Positions 25,682 to 35,644 are shown, numbered from the stretch's first letter. The stretch: DNA of 64,000 nt from Pelodictyon luteolum DSM 273 (GCF_000012485.1 NC_007512.1:2072501-2136500); one strand, 5' to 3'. Numbers and translations are program-made. Notes: generated by a model from the letters alone, not told the origin.

Positions 25682-27058
25682 TCAGAGCAGCGATTTCGTT
25701 ACCCTCAGCAGCATACCCGGATTCAGCTCACTCCCGCTCCCTGTATCGAGGCTCAGCTGCTGACTGAACGACCAGCCGTCTTTAAGGTACATCGTGTTGG
25801 TAACGTCAAGCGAGACAAGGTAGGTCTGCTCCTCACCTTCAAGGGGCGCACTGAAACTGCCGGAGTTGCGCACCCAGGCCACACGCAGCAGCGGGTTGAG
25901 CATCTCTCCATACTGCAGCATCAGGGATGCGTTGGCACCCGTAATGCGGTTGAGCGGGCTGTAGCCGTTATTTGCAAGGGAGATAAACCGGATGAACGGG
26001 TGGCCGATTCCCCACCCCTCATGCACCCAGCCCCCATAAGTGCCGTTGGTAAAGTAGTTGTCGGGTTCAGTAGGGGTTTTGCCGCCGCTCCGGGTATCGA
26101 TGTATTCGACATTCAATCGCCGGAAGTGGTCCGAGGGTTCCTTGTTGATGAGGGAAAGACCAGCGAGGTAATCAGCAGGGTACCAGAAGCGCAGGCCGCT
26201 GCCGTCTTCGAACAGGGTCTGTATGTAGAGGTACCAGTCGCGGGAATACCCCTTGAACTGCAGGGCGTATTCGATTGAGCCGAGATGGTTGCCGAGCGCA
26301 TTGATCTGATCGCTCTCCGTTGCGCTCTCATCCCCGCTCTTTCCGACAAGGATGCGGAGAAAATCCTTGAACCCGGACGGCTGACCCTCTCCGCCCCATT
26401 CGGCAAGGTGATGGATGCCGGCAAGAAAGTTTATGCCCTCGTCAGGCACCGTACTTCCGAGTTTGAGATAGAGAAACTTCTCATGCAGGTACGCATCGGG
26501 CAGATACTGCTCACTGCCCAACCATCCGTGCGCGAAGTAGGCATTGACTCCGAGCCAGTCGGCGACATCGACAAACCCGTTGGTGGATAGAGCTATTTTC
26601 GGTATGGGCGGTGCGTTGCGGCTGTAGGCTTCCGGACCGACGGTGAGGAGGCTGTCGGCAAGGCCGAAGAACTCGCTTTTGCGGCCGAGTGTCAGATGGA
26701 GATCGCTGAACTTGAAGCCGACATACGCATCGGTAAACAGCACATCGGAATCACCCGCTGTTCTTGCCGTCACATCAAGACCGTATGTCCAGTCGAACCG
26801 CTTGTAGTCATCGGCTTCTTTTCCAAGCTGCAGGCGGGTGAACGATGTAGTGCCGCTGTCGTCGGGAATAATGCCGTCACGGTTTGCCCACATCCAGAAC
26901 GGAGGGTGGTCGTCCGAGGAGACCGCCGTGCCGGCTGTTATGTCGAAACGGTCGATCAAGTCCGGCTGCTGCGCACTGCCCCCGAGAGGAGCAATAAACA
27001 GCAGAAAGAACAGAATAAGGGTGGTACGGATACCCGGCATAGCAATGATGGGATTCAA
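25682..27058 (-). CDS. Wzi-family capsule assembly outer-membrane protein
   Basis: 458 residues with an N-terminal signal peptide (TTLILFFLLFIAPLGGSAQQ). The body alternates short amphipathic strands (VGFKFSDLHLTLGRKSEFFG; SRDWYLYIQTLFEDG), as expected for a beta-barrel. Wzi proteins bind exported polysaccharide at the cell surface. Position between Wzz and the WecA-like gene supports the role. The start is uncertain within the first few codons. Confidence 0.85.
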   Translation of the reverse strand: MNPIIAMPGIRTTLILFFLLFIAPLGGSAQQPDLIDRFDITAGTAVSSDDHPPFWMWANRDGIIPDDSGTTSFTRLQLGKEADDYKRFDWTYGLDVTARTAGDSDVLFTDAYVGFKFSDLHLTLGRKSEFFGLADSLLTVGPEAYSRNAPPIPKIALSTNGFVDVADWLGVNAYFAHGWLGSEQYLPDAYLHEKFLYLKLGSTVPDEGINFLAGIHHLAEWGGEGQPSGFKDFLRILVGKSGDESATESDQINALGNHLGSIEYALQFKGYSRDWYLYIQTLFEDGSGLRFWYPADYLAGLSLINKEPSDHFRRLNVEYIDTRSGGKTPTEPDNYFTNGTYGGWVHEGWGIGHPFIRFISLANNGYSPLNRITGANASLMLQYGEMLNPLLRVAWVRNSGSFSAPLEGEEQTYLVSLDVTNTMYLKDGWSFSQQLSLDTGSGSELNPGMLLRVTKSLL

Positions 27059-27061
27059 GGG

Positions 27062-28093
27062 TTACCAGCGGAGATTTGCTTTCAATGCATCGAGCTGGGC
27101 TTCCTGCTCCTTATCCTCTTTGGCCTTCTGGAGGGCTTCAGCAACAAATGCATACAGGACCGCAAGGAACCCTGCAGCCAGTGCCGCAATCAGCACAATC
27201 TTGCTCCGCTGCGGTTTTGACTTATCCTCTGGCACAACGGCTTTCTCGAGCACCTGGATGACAGTGCTCTCTTTCGATTCATCGAGCTTGGCCATTTCAT
27301 ACTGCTTGGCAAGGATTTCGTAGAGAGTCTCGGCATATTTGAGATCGCGGACCTTGCGGATATAACGGAGGGCGATGTCGGGAGCCTGCCCGGTTCCCAT
27401 CAGCTGGCCGGCCTGCGCGTCCAGCTGAAGGACCCCGGTTCTCTGCTGCAGCTGCTTCAGGCTGACTTCAGCATCGGCCAGCCCCTCTTTTGCCAGATTG
27501 AGCTGCTTCTCGAAAAAGATGCGGCGCTGTGAAGCGTCAGTGACCGCAAACACCTGCGTCAACTTCTGGAGCTCTTCCGTGTACCCGTTGGCAAGTACTG
27601 CAGCCCGCTTCGGGTCCTGGTCATCGACCGCAATGGTGATGAGCCCATCCTTGCCCGTTGTCACCGTTGTCGCATCACCGAGCGCCTCTCGTGCATCGGC
27701 AAGGGTTTCTGCCTTGTATACATCCTGCAGCTTGAAGCGCTTGATCATGTTGTTCTGCAGGGGCCTGCTCTCAAGCATTGCCACATAGGTGTCATTGGGG
27801 TTCTTGATGCCGAGGGAACTGCCGCCAAGCCCGCCGAGAGCACCGAGCTGGCTGAGCATGGCCGATGCGCTCGACTGCTGCTGCGGGGGAAGAATGCGGG
27901 TATCGGCAGTGTAGATGTTCGGCTGGAAGAGGGTGTAGATGGATACGATTACCGCGACCGCAAAGGGAGCCCCGATGATGAGCTTCTTGTACTTGGCAAG
28001 GGTGATGGCGAGATCAAGCAGACTGATCTCGTCTTCGTAGCCGTCCTGCATTGCTGGCTGCCTGCTCTGAGCTGGAAGTATTGATTCTGCCAT
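27062..28093 (-). CDS. Wzz-type chain-length determinant, copy 1
   Basis: 343 residues. N-terminal EDEISLLDLAITLAKYKKLI, membrane helix about 41-58, periplasmic part with FAVTDASQRRIFFEKQLNLA and a coiled-coil, and a second helix within SKPQRSKIVLIAALAAGFLA. Lacks a kinase domain. It is 38 bp downstream of the Wza-type export gene and 3 bp upstream of the Wzi gene. The shared N- and C-terminal blocks with 23065-24183 show common descent. Confidence 0.92.
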   Translation of the reverse strand: MAESILPAQSRQPAMQDGYEDEISLLDLAITLAKYKKLIIGAPFAVAVIVSIYTLFQPNIYTADTRILPPQQQSSASAMLSQLGALGGLGGSSLGIKNPNDTYVAMLESRPLQNNMIKRFKLQDVYKAETLADAREALGDATTVTTGKDGLITIAVDDQDPKRAAVLANGYTEELQKLTQVFAVTDASQRRIFFEKQLNLAKEGLADAEVSLKQLQQRTGVLQLDAQAGQLMGTGQAPDIALRYIRKVRDLKYAETLYEILAKQYEMAKLDESKESTVIQVLEKAVVPEDKSKPQRSKIVLIAALAAGFLAVLYAFVAEALQKAKEDKEQEAQLDALKANLRW

Positions 28094-28131
28094 GAGTATG
28101 AGATGCGTTGATTACCGTGAAGTGAGCTGGA

Positions 28132-30033
28132 TTATTTCAGTGCGTTGAGGCCGGCGGCACCAAGACCGAACTGGTAGAGGATGGTGGTCCAGTCTTTCAG
28201 CGACTGTGTCAGGCTCTTGCCGCGCGAAAGCTTTTCGGGAACAACGATTGCGTCACCCGGGCTTACATCCGAGCCTCCGCTGTGGCGACGGCTTTTTACC
28301 GTACCATCCGCACAGATGCGGTACACTGCTCCCCGGTCACCGGTAGGACTGACCCCACCAGCAAGAGCCAGATAGTTGCTCACGCTCCGCTCATCTTTGA
28401 AGATGAAGGTGTTCTGCTGGTACACGGCGCCGATGACATCGACCGTTGAGGGTCTTTCGGGAATATAAATCCTGTCGCCATCCTGCAGGGGGAAGTCGGG
28501 CAATGCATCGATGCCTGCATCAGCACTCGAGATATCCAAAATTATCCTGCCCTGTGATTTCACAGCACGGAGTTTCCGGACCAGATTGCGCGAGGCTTCG
28601 TACTCGCCTTTGATATTGGCCGTTTCTGCCTGGTCGGTTGCGTTTTTCAGGCGTTGCTTAACGCTGATATCAATCTCTTTCTCATAGCGATCAACCGCTT
28701 CATCGATCTTGACCTGCTGCTCCCTGCGCACACTTTCACGATTCAGCTGGGCTCCATAGACATAACCATCTTTGGATATACCACCAATACGAACCATAAG
28801 GCTTTTCAGTGTCTCCGATGGCTGTAGCTCAAAAACACCGTTCTGCTTTACAGATCCGTCGACCCGCACAAAAGCGCGTTCAATTTTAGCCTGGATCGGC
28901 ACGGCCGAAGGGGCCACAATGCGGATAATGTCGGTCGGGACAAGCGGAAGCTTCGCCAGCTCGTTCTGTACTGATATCCAGTCAGCCTTCAGCTCCTTGA
29001 TGGTTTTGTACCGATGGTCTACATTTTTTTCAACGATGACTGTTGTGAGGTCAGCGGCCGACTCAAAACCACCGGACCACATGAGAAGATCAGCCACGGA
29101 GGCTTTTTCTTTCAGCTCAAAAATTGCCGGCTGCTTGACATCACCGAACACAGCAACCTGCGGGCCTATTGCTGGAATGTATATGACATCGCCATCTCGA
29201 AGCGAGAGGTCAGAGGACGTGTTGCCATGCAGAAGAATGGCATACAAGTCAAATGATACAAGCGGGGAGCCAGAACGCTTCAACTTGATATTGCGCATAC
29301 TGCCAGTTACCGATGGACCGCCGGAAGCGAACAAGGCGTTGAGCAGGGAACTCATTGCGCTGAGGGTGTAGGTCCCTGGGCGAAGAGCATGACCGGTCAC
29401 ATAAATCTGCACGCTTCGGGTACGTGCAACCGTGGCACTGAGTTCAAAGTTGGTGAACACCCGACCGACAGCTTTTCTAAGATGCGCGTCAAGGTCACGA
29501 TACCGGACACCTGCGATATGGATTTGACCGACTCTCGGAAGATAGATGGTTCCATCACGGTTGACTGCCAAGGAAATATTGACATCAATCATTCCCCAAC
29601 CGAGAATCTGCAGGACATCACCGGGGCCAATGACATAATCGGCATTGACCTGAACCGCATTGAGGGGGGCATAAGTAGAAGGAACCTTTGTAAACAGATC
29701 TCGCCCGAAGACAGGAAGAGCGGATCCGGTTGTCGCAGAAACATACTCCTGAAAACTGCTGGTAATATTGAGTGACGGCCCAGCAATCTGAGCATCGGGT
29801 ACTACCGGGTTATCATCAACTAACGCACTCTGTGCAGGCCTCATGCTCTGGGGTATGGGCATAGCCTGCTGAACTCCACCTGGAGCAACAAATGACGAAA
29901 CTGATGGCATCATCATGGAGCCAGTTTGAGCGGCGCTTAACGCACTGCCTGAAGTGGCCGCATTTTCAGCAAACACACAAGCCGGCAGCACAACAAGCGC
30001 CGCAGCCGCAACAATGAATTGACGGTATCTCAT
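28132..30033 (-). CDS. Wza-like polysaccharide export protein (SLBB domains)
   Basis: 633 residues with an export signal; LVVLPACVFAEN could be a lipobox (Cys after LPA) or a signal-peptidase I site. The Poly_export domain has YVIGPGDVLQILGWG, then several SLBB domains, recognisable by VYVTGHALRPGTYTL-like and DVIGAVYQQNTFIF segments with DGDVIYIP and DGDRIYIPE. Forms the outer-membrane export channel. It is the first biosynthetic gene of the operon, 59 bp downstream of the XRE regulator with the G tract. Confidence 0.92.
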   Translation of the reverse strand: MRYRQFIVAAAALVVLPACVFAENAATSGSALSAAQTGSMMMPSVSSFVAPGGVQQAMPIPQSMRPAQSALVDDNPVVPDAQIAGPSLNITSSFQEYVSATTGSALPVFGRDLFTKVPSTYAPLNAVQVNADYVIGPGDVLQILGWGMIDVNISLAVNRDGTIYLPRVGQIHIAGVRYRDLDAHLRKAVGRVFTNFELSATVARTRSVQIYVTGHALRPGTYTLSAMSSLLNALFASGGPSVTGSMRNIKLKRSGSPLVSFDLYAILLHGNTSSDLSLRDGDVIYIPAIGPQVAVFGDVKQPAIFELKEKASVADLLMWSGGFESAADLTTVIVEKNVDHRYKTIKELKADWISVQNELAKLPLVPTDIIRIVAPSAVPIQAKIERAFVRVDGSVKQNGVFELQPSETLKSLMVRIGGISKDGYVYGAQLNRESVRREQQVKIDEAVDRYEKEIDISVKQRLKNATDQAETANIKGEYEASRNLVRKLRAVKSQGRIILDISSADAGIDALPDFPLQDGDRIYIPERPSTVDVIGAVYQQNTFIFKDERSVSNYLALAGGVSPTGDRGAVYRICADGTVKSRRHSGGSDVSPGDAIVVPEKLSRGKSLTQSLKDWTTILYQFGLGAAGLNALK

Positions 30034-30092
30034 AGGGGATTTTGGGGGTATGGAGGGGGAGAAAAAAACAGGAAAAGCTTCGCTACCTTCAG

Positions 30093-30455
30093 TTACACAT
30101 GAAGAGTTCTCGGAGAGAAAACTCCCAAACCCGATCCCGGCCGCGCTTCAATAAATAAAAACCGGCAGCGACCCGCCAGAAGCCCTACAACCCTATTCTT
30201 TTTGGATGTTTGCTTCGGGGGGGGGGGGGGGTAAACAAGGTCCTTCATCAAGTCGTGCATCGCCAGATTCAATGCATCTGCGATCTTGGCATAATTCAGG
30301 AGCGTGATATTGCGTTCACCCCGCTCGACCATGCCGATGTAGGTTCTGTGCAATCCCGCCTTTTCAGCCAGATCCTCCTGCGAGAACCCCTGCCTCACAC
30401 GCTCATGCCGGATGTTCTTTCCCAGCATACGGATGATGTCACCAGCAGAAGACAT
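30093..30455 (-). CDS. XRE-family regulator with a homopolymer tract
   Basis: 120 residues. HTH: IRHERVRQGFSQEDLAEKAG, LHRTYIGMVERGERNITLL, residues 15-55. After residue 75 comes PPPPP coded by the G tract at 30217-30231, then a 40-residue tail without family character. One base more would end the protein after EANIQKE (~87 residues), one less after RSKHPKRIGL (~89). It is the first gene of the minus-strand export operon. The HTH is close to that of 31579-32751 (LHRTYIG.VERGE.NIT in both). Confidence 0.85.
   Translation of the reverse strand: MSSAGDIIRMLGKNIRHERVRQGFSQEDLAEKAGLHRTYIGMVERGERNITLLNYAKIADALNLAMHDLMKDLVYPPPPPKQTSKKNRVVGLLAGRCRFLFIEARPGSGLGVFSPRTLHV
30217..30231. repeat. 15-bp poly-G tract in the regulator gene
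   Basis: Fifteen consecutive G on the plus strand (C on the coding strand). Tracts of this length in coding sequence are typical slippage sites. Here a length change alters only the C-terminus after the HTH. Confidence 0.95.
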
Positions 30456-30852
30456 AGAGTACTCTCATTTGGAATGAAGGACCAGGCCGTTGAGGGAATT
30501 ACACCGAATAGCCACACAAAAAGTCACACAACACACAGATAAACACAGAACAAAACACATCGGCACTATAATACCACTCGACATCGCGAGAGTCTACATG
30601 CTATACATAGACCGACTATTAATAGCAGATTATCCCGAAAAAAGAAATCAATATAGCGGTCCGGATAGTACAAAGGCTGTCCTATCCAAGTTATTATGGT
30701 ACGACGTGGGGAAGAAAGTATTGCGGGTTTTCTGCGCATTATTCGTAACATTGCCATACAGCCCTATACTCGTAATCAAGATGGTCCGTGACTGACGGCC
30801 CGGGGAAGCCGTGCAGGAAGTGCGGCGAGACAACGATATCCCGCTTACCTCC
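30456..30852. promoter_or_regulatory. Divergent intergenic region
   Basis: 397 bp between the XRE gene (minus) and the PAP2 gene (plus), so it must hold promoters for the polysaccharide export operon and for the phosphatase. The open frames inside lack family features. No operator could be named. Confidence 0.5.
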
Positions 30853-31401
30853 ATGAAGAAAATTCATTTCAGATGTCTTGCGGCCTTGTGGCTGCTGCTT
30901 GCCGGACTCAGCGGAAGATCAGGGCCGGCATATGCCGCCGACGGCATCGAAACGGCAGGGACCGCCCTGGCGGCTGCACTCCCTGCCGCTGCCGGGGGAC
31001 TTTGCCTGCTGCATGAAGACAGAGAGGGCGCAGTGCAGCTGCTGGAATCGACCGCACTGACCCTTGGCGTTACCTACGCACTGAAATATGCCATTGATGA
31101 AGACCGCCCGGACGGAGGGACGCACTCATTCCCGTCGGGACACACCTCGGTATCTTTTTCAGCCGCCGAGTTCATGCGTTCCCGGTACGGATGGAACTAC
31201 GGCCTTCCTGCATACGCCCTCGCCGGGTTCGTTGGGTGCAGCCGGATAGAGGCTGACCGTCACCATGTGCACGATGTGCTCGCAGGAGCCGCGGTCGGCG
31301 TCCTCAGCAGCATGCTCTTCACAACGCCCCGAAACGGGCTCCGGCTGTCAGCAACCGCCGACGATGGAGGTTGCGCCCTGCACCTCACCCTGATCCGGTA
31401 A
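30853..31401 (+). CDS. PAP2-family phosphatase, exported
   Basis: 182 residues from ATG 30853 (upstream GTG at 30811 is less likely, as the signal peptide starts MKKIHFRCLAALWLLLAG). Signal peptide to about AYA. All three PAP2 motifs are present: KYAIDEDRP, FPSGHTSVSF, and SRIEADRHHVHDVLAG. Likely dephosphorylates a lipid pyrophosphate such as undecaprenyl pyrophosphate, or a lipid A phosphate, on the periplasmic side. That fits carrier recycling for the adjacent polysaccharide locus. Confidence 0.88.
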   Translation: MKKIHFRCLAALWLLLAGLSGRSGPAYAADGIETAGTALAAALPAAAGGLCLLHEDREGAVQLLESTALTLGVTYALKYAIDEDRPDGGTHSFPSGHTSVSFSAAEFMRSRYGWNYGLPAYALAGFVGCSRIEADRHHVHDVLAGAAVGVLSSMLFTTPRNGLRLSATADDGGCALHLTLIR

Positions 31402-31578
31402 CCACGACAACAAAAAAGCGCCAGCCTGTTGTGGATCCCGCCTTTACAGAACTGCTTCCTGCCAGAAGATGCTATCAATAGTCTATTGCACGGAAGAGCC
31501 CAAGACGTTATTTATCTTAACATAAGGGCCCATCAGATCGCCCGACTCCTCCAGGTATGTTCCAGTCAGTAGATACAG

Positions 31579-32751
31579 ATGTCCGTGGATTCCTCCGACA
31601 GCATCACCCGCCTTCTTGGTCTTCGCGTACGACGTTGGCGCATGGCCTTGGGCTATTCTCAAGAAAAACTGGCTGAATGCGCCGGCCTGCACCGAACCTA
31701 CATCGGAACCGTTGAACGCGGAGAGCAGAACATTACGGTAGCCAATGCCGAGAAAATCGCAAACGCTTTACACGTAACGCTTTCAGACATTCTGGGAACC
31801 CAGCAGTTACGAGAGTTCTACGAGCTGTTTCCAGGCAGCTTCTCCATCATGAACCCAGAGGGCAAAGTGATTGCCTGGAACCCGTTCATGCGCGATGTCA
31901 TTGCCGGAGTGCCGGAGGAAGCAATGTACGGCATCGATGGGATGGCAACCGTTCACCCCGATGACCGGGCCTTTGCCATTGAGCAGTTTTCAGCCATTCT
32001 CAGCTCAGGCAATGAAATAACCGGTGAAGCCCGGGTGCTGCTGAACGGTGGACCCGAGTATGTCTGGCGTTCGATTTCAGGGCGACGAATCGAGGTGGAT
32101 GGGGAAGCATGCGTCCTTGCGTTAGGAATAGATATTACCGAACACAAGCGGCTTGATGCCGTGAGAACCTATACTGACCAGCTCTTCAGCATGGATGAGT
32201 CTGTCAGCGTGGATGTACTGCTGCAGACTGCGCTTAATGCCGCTGAAGAGATTACGGAAAGCTCTACGGGGTTTTGCCATTTCATAGGGGACGAACGCAT
32301 TGGGGACCAGCCGGCTCAGATCTGGTCAAGCAACGCGGCCAGGATGCTCGAGCATGCGGGAATCGTGAGCGCGCGACGCGACCACCTGAACTCGTCGGAC
32401 GTATGGAAAGATATCATAGAGTCGAAGCAGGCTGTAATCCATAATGATGGCGCATCCATCAGAAAAATACGGGGCATACCCTCTGATGCCCCAAGCCATA
32501 TCTCCAGAGAACTGCTCATACCGCTCAAGAAATCCGGTCAGGTCGCAGCCATTTTCGGCGTTGCAAACAAGCCCTTCAACTACACGGATGATGACGTGGC
32601 CATCGTGACACGGATTGCCTCCCTGATGTGGAATGTCGTTTCCCGCCGGATAGCAGAAGAAACTGTCCGGAGGATCAAGAGCTCCGTGGAGCCCAAAGCA
32701 GCAATCCGTTCGGGACACAGCTCAAGACCGCATACACGGCACGGCAGCTGA
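31579..32751 (+). CDS. XRE regulator with PAS and GAF sensor domains
   Basis: 390 residues. HTH residues ~15-65 (RWRMALGYSQEKLAECAG; LHRTYIGTVERGEQNIT), PAS ~75-195 (FPGSFSIMNPEGKVIAWNPF; ALGIDITEHKRLDAV), GAF ~205-370 (LLQTALNAAEEITESSTGFCHF; SRELLIPLKKSGQVAAIFGVANK). No kinase or GGDEF output, so it probably senses a ligand and acts directly on DNA. It is transcribed away from the export operon but shares its HTH type with the regulator at 30093-30455. Targets unknown. Confidence 0.87.
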   Translation: MSVDSSDSITRLLGLRVRRWRMALGYSQEKLAECAGLHRTYIGTVERGEQNITVANAEKIANALHVTLSDILGTQQLREFYELFPGSFSIMNPEGKVIAWNPFMRDVIAGVPEEAMYGIDGMATVHPDDRAFAIEQFSAILSSGNEITGEARVLLNGGPEYVWRSISGRRIEVDGEACVLALGIDITEHKRLDAVRTYTDQLFSMDESVSVDVLLQTALNAAEEITESSTGFCHFIGDERIGDQPAQIWSSNAARMLEHAGIVSARRDHLNSSDVWKDIIESKQAVIHNDGASIRKIRGIPSDAPSHISRELLIPLKKSGQVAAIFGVANKPFNYTDDDVAIVTRIASLMWNVVSRRIAEETVRRIKSSVEPKAAIRSGHSSRPHTRHGS

Positions 32752-32758
32752 GTGCCCC

Positions 32759-34288
32759 TCACGCCGGCCCCCCGCTTTTCTCAACACCTTTCTCAACACT
32801 TTTCTCCACCTCATTAAGCACCTCCATCAGCCGCCGCTTTGCCTTGTGCCGCAACCGAAGCTCCTTGAGCATTGCAGTCCACTCTTCCTGCCGGCCTGTA
32901 TCCCTATAGACCCTCTGCATCTTCAGCATAGAGCCGGAAGCCTCCATATAGGCCTTCGGCTTCACCTCACCAATCAGGTTGTCGATGATAAGGCGCCATA
33001 TCGAGAGCGAAAGATCCGGATGGGTTACGGCCACAGCATCGGCAACCTGTTCACCGATGCCCCTGTAACAGCCCCCGTGCCCGCAAAGATCCCGGTACAG
33101 TGCGACCGCATCATCATTGCGCATTTCATAGATGGCGATTTCAATCAGGAGGTTCCGGTTCGGAAACGACCGGGGGCCCCGGCTCTCAGGAACAACCGCC
33201 CGGCCGGTCTCCGGCTCAGGCAGCACCCATGCGCCTTGCTCCGTACCGGAAAAAGCGGGACAGCGTCCGTTCAACAGATATCCCATCACAGAGTCCCGGA
33301 CAGCCGGCCAGACACCCGCACCCTCCGCCGCATTATGCAATTCCCTGAACGCCTCCACCCCCGGGCGCTCGAAAAAGTCCTTTTCCCGGTAGGCAGCCGC
33401 CATGAGCCAGTTTTCCTCCATTTCCGCCAGTTCCCGAAGCCGCCGCTGGAGCTTTGCGGCGATGCCGGGCGCATCCTTGAAGGTCCGCATATATCCCTCT
33501 CTGCACCAGTGCCGCGCCCGATTTGTGTCACCGGCCTCAAGCAGAAGCTTGACAAGGGCATCATACTCCCAGGTGGCATCGGCCTCCGCTTCAAGCAGAG
33601 GAATGATCCTGCCGCCTTCACCGGCCCGCCGGTACGCGTCCATCAACTGCCTGACCACCACGGTGCGCAGGTCTCTCTCCCGCCACCGGTCGAACTCCGG
33701 AACCGACATATCCCGCAGCCGCTCTTCAAGCACAGCACCAAGGTCGTGCCAGACGGGTGCGGTGTAGCGCGCATCATCAAGCAGGACGTCCACACCCGAA
33801 AGCAGTTCGCATTCATCTTCATAAAGGGCCTCAAAGAGCCATGACAGCTGATCAAGCTTCGAGCGCCTGGTGTCGGGCAGTGCCTTCAGCACCAAGCGCA
33901 TGCAGTCCGATATCCCCATGGCCGTCTCGCCCTCATCATGGGCGTTCGAGACCTGTACCGTGCCTCTCTGCAGCAGTTCACGGCCAAGATCGAGAACCGC
34001 ATCAGCATGCCCCCGCTCAAGAAGAGCCCGGAAGCGCAATTCAACATGGGAATAATCGGGAAGCGATTCGCCGCAGTCCTGGTAATCCGACCACGCGTCA
34101 AGGGAAGTCAACCCGCGGATCTCCTTCTGCAAGGCGCAAACAAGCGGTCCAACGCTGCCGCTTTCCAGCTGAACACGGTCCCGGACCCACCTGGCTACCC
34201 CCGGAACTTCGCGGGCAAGCCCCGCCACCATGGCCACCAGCTCATCCCTGCCTGCTCCCTGGAGCATCGACTCAATATCCATCATCAT
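32759..34288 (-). CDS. Large helical-repeat hypothetical protein
   Basis: About 509 residues from ATG 34288 (MMMDIESML); a GTG at 34336, 3 bp after the upstream gene stop, would add 16. No signal peptide or membrane helix. Alpha-helical repeats with TPR/HEAT-like spacing, e.g. LLEAGDTNRARHWCREGYMR and LAEMEENWLMAAAYREKDFF. Such regions are often the tail of SWIM zinc-finger proteins, but the zinc finger (CxCx-n-CxH) is not here. It follows the SEC-C gene directly and is probably co-transcribed. Function unknown. Confidence 0.7.
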   Translation of the reverse strand: MMMDIESMLQGAGRDELVAMVAGLAREVPGVARWVRDRVQLESGSVGPLVCALQKEIRGLTSLDAWSDYQDCGESLPDYSHVELRFRALLERGHADAVLDLGRELLQRGTVQVSNAHDEGETAMGISDCMRLVLKALPDTRRSKLDQLSWLFEALYEDECELLSGVDVLLDDARYTAPVWHDLGAVLEERLRDMSVPEFDRWRERDLRTVVVRQLMDAYRRAGEGGRIIPLLEAEADATWEYDALVKLLLEAGDTNRARHWCREGYMRTFKDAPGIAAKLQRRLRELAEMEENWLMAAAYREKDFFERPGVEAFRELHNAAEGAGVWPAVRDSVMGYLLNGRCPAFSGTEQGAWVLPEPETGRAVVPESRGPRSFPNRNLLIEIAIYEMRNDDAVALYRDLCGHGGCYRGIGEQVADAVAVTHPDLSLSIWRLIIDNLIGEVKPKAYMEASGSMLKMQRVYRDTGRQEEWTAMLKELRLRHKAKRRLMEVLNEVEKSVEKGVEKSGGPA

Positions 34289-34339
34289 CCCGTAGTGTTT
34301 TTGTTCAGAAGAGATGCGCGCCACCGTGCCGGACACCCC

Positions 34340-35644
34340 TCAGCCACCGTCTCCCCCGCCACAGCACTTCTTGTACTTCTTCCCGCTCCCGCAGGGGCAG
34401 GGGTCGTTCCGACCCGGCTGCCGGCTGCCCCGTACCGTCCGATTCAAGCCCTGCTCAGCAAGATATGCCTCACGCCACGGCTGCCAGTACTCCTGCAGGT
34501 CCAGCACACACCCGCCCAACTCGTCAATCAGATCCTCTTTCATGGCAAGCATCTCATTTTCATCAACCCCGGACTCCTCGTCAAACACCCCCGACAGCAG
34601 GGCAAAAGGCGTCATCACCCGCCGTCCCTCCTCATCGCCATAGGTCCGCGTCCACACATCCTCATCAATCATTGTGCCCAGCAGAAACCCGGCCGACCAG
34701 TCCACTGCCGCCTGCAGCCGCTCTTCACCCGGTTCAAACTGCAGATTCTCACATAACGGCAGGTAATTGTCAGGATCATTGGTGAGCTGACGCACCACTG
34801 CGTTGAAGTATGCGTAGATCAGCCCCATCCCCTTTTCCATCTCCGCCTTCGAAGCAAAATCCGGCTGCCGGCCCGGAGCCTCCATATCCCACACCAGCGG
34901 CAGCCACCTGCTCGGCATGATGGTTACCGGATGAACGGCAAGCGCCGAAAACAGCCCGTCAAGCGCAAGCATCGACATCGCCCCTTCAGGAAGCGCATCC
35001 GAAGAAAGAAACTCCTGAAGTTCCATCAAAAACTCCTCTCCCGGCTCAACCTCAGCAACGGCTCTCATACGGGAGCCCGAAAACCTGTTCTTCACCTGAT
35101 CATTGAATACACTGCAGTCAAACGCCTCAGGCTGAAACCCCTCGCCAAGCAGCTGCACTGCCGCTTTATGCTCCTCTTCATCCAAAACATCCTTAAAGCT
35201 TTCAAGCAGCATAAGATACCCTGGCACCCCTCCGCAATCCTCCGGCGGGCACGCTCCGCTGCCACCAAGGCACCAGAGCGGATCATCATCCTCCCCGATT
35301 TCCGATACCTTTTCAAGCACAACCTCATGCTGCCAGTCATCACCTAAATCATAACAGTACAGACACCGGTCACCCGGTTCGCGGAGCAGATCCGACAGGA
35401 GATACTCCCGCTCATCAAGCACATCCGGACTGTCCTCATCACCGTCAATCGGACCATACCGCACCCTCTCGCTCTCTTCGCCGCCCTCAAACTCATGCAG
35501 ATGCATGTTCTCCCACCCCATCACCATCTGAATCACCATATGGACAAGACCCAGATGAGCGTCATCGGGAATCCTGATCCGCCGCCACACCGCGGGCTCT
35601 GCACCGAGCAGCGATACACGAACCTCATAAACCACCATACGCAC
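34340..35644 (-). CDS. pRiA4b ORF-3-like / UPF0149 / SEC-C protein
   Basis: 434 residues with three domains. N-terminal pRiA4b ORF-3-like domain ([49 protein letters not shown]), middle UPF0149/YecA-like domain ([20 protein letters not shown]), and a C-terminal SEC-C zinc motif [21 protein letters not shown]. Nucleic-acid or chaperone-type binding is suggested by SEC-C only. The other copy of the first domain lies at 35932-36816. Confidence 0.85.
   Translation of the reverse strand: MRMVVYEVRVSLLGAEPAVWRRIRIPDDAHLGLVHMVIQMVMGWENMHLHEFEGGEESERVRYGPIDGDEDSPDVLDEREYLLSDLLREPGDRCLYCYDLGDDWQHEVVLEKVSEIGEDDDPLWCLGGSGACPPEDCGGVPGYLMLLESFKDVLDEEEHKAAVQLLGEGFQPEAFDCSVFNDQVKNRFSGSRMRAVAEVEPGEEFLMELQEFLSSDALPEGAMSMLALDGLFSALAVHPVTIMPSRWLPLVWDMEAPGRQPDFASKAEMEKGMGLIYAYFNAVVRQLTNDPDNYLPLCENLQFEPGEERLQAAVDWSAGFLLGTMIDEDVWTRTYGDEEGRRVMTPFALLSGVFDEESGVDENEMLAMKEDLIDELGGCVLDLQEYWQPWREAYLAEQGLNRTVRGSRQPGRNDPCPCGSGKKYKKCCGGGDGG

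Noticed and set aside
30490-30795. 101-codon frame in the divergent promoter region
   Set aside because: No ribosome site, AT-rich, no protein features.
32846-33844. 332-codon plus-strand frame opposite the helical-repeat gene
   Set aside because: Basic, proline-rich composition typical of high-GC antisense frames; no recognisable motif.
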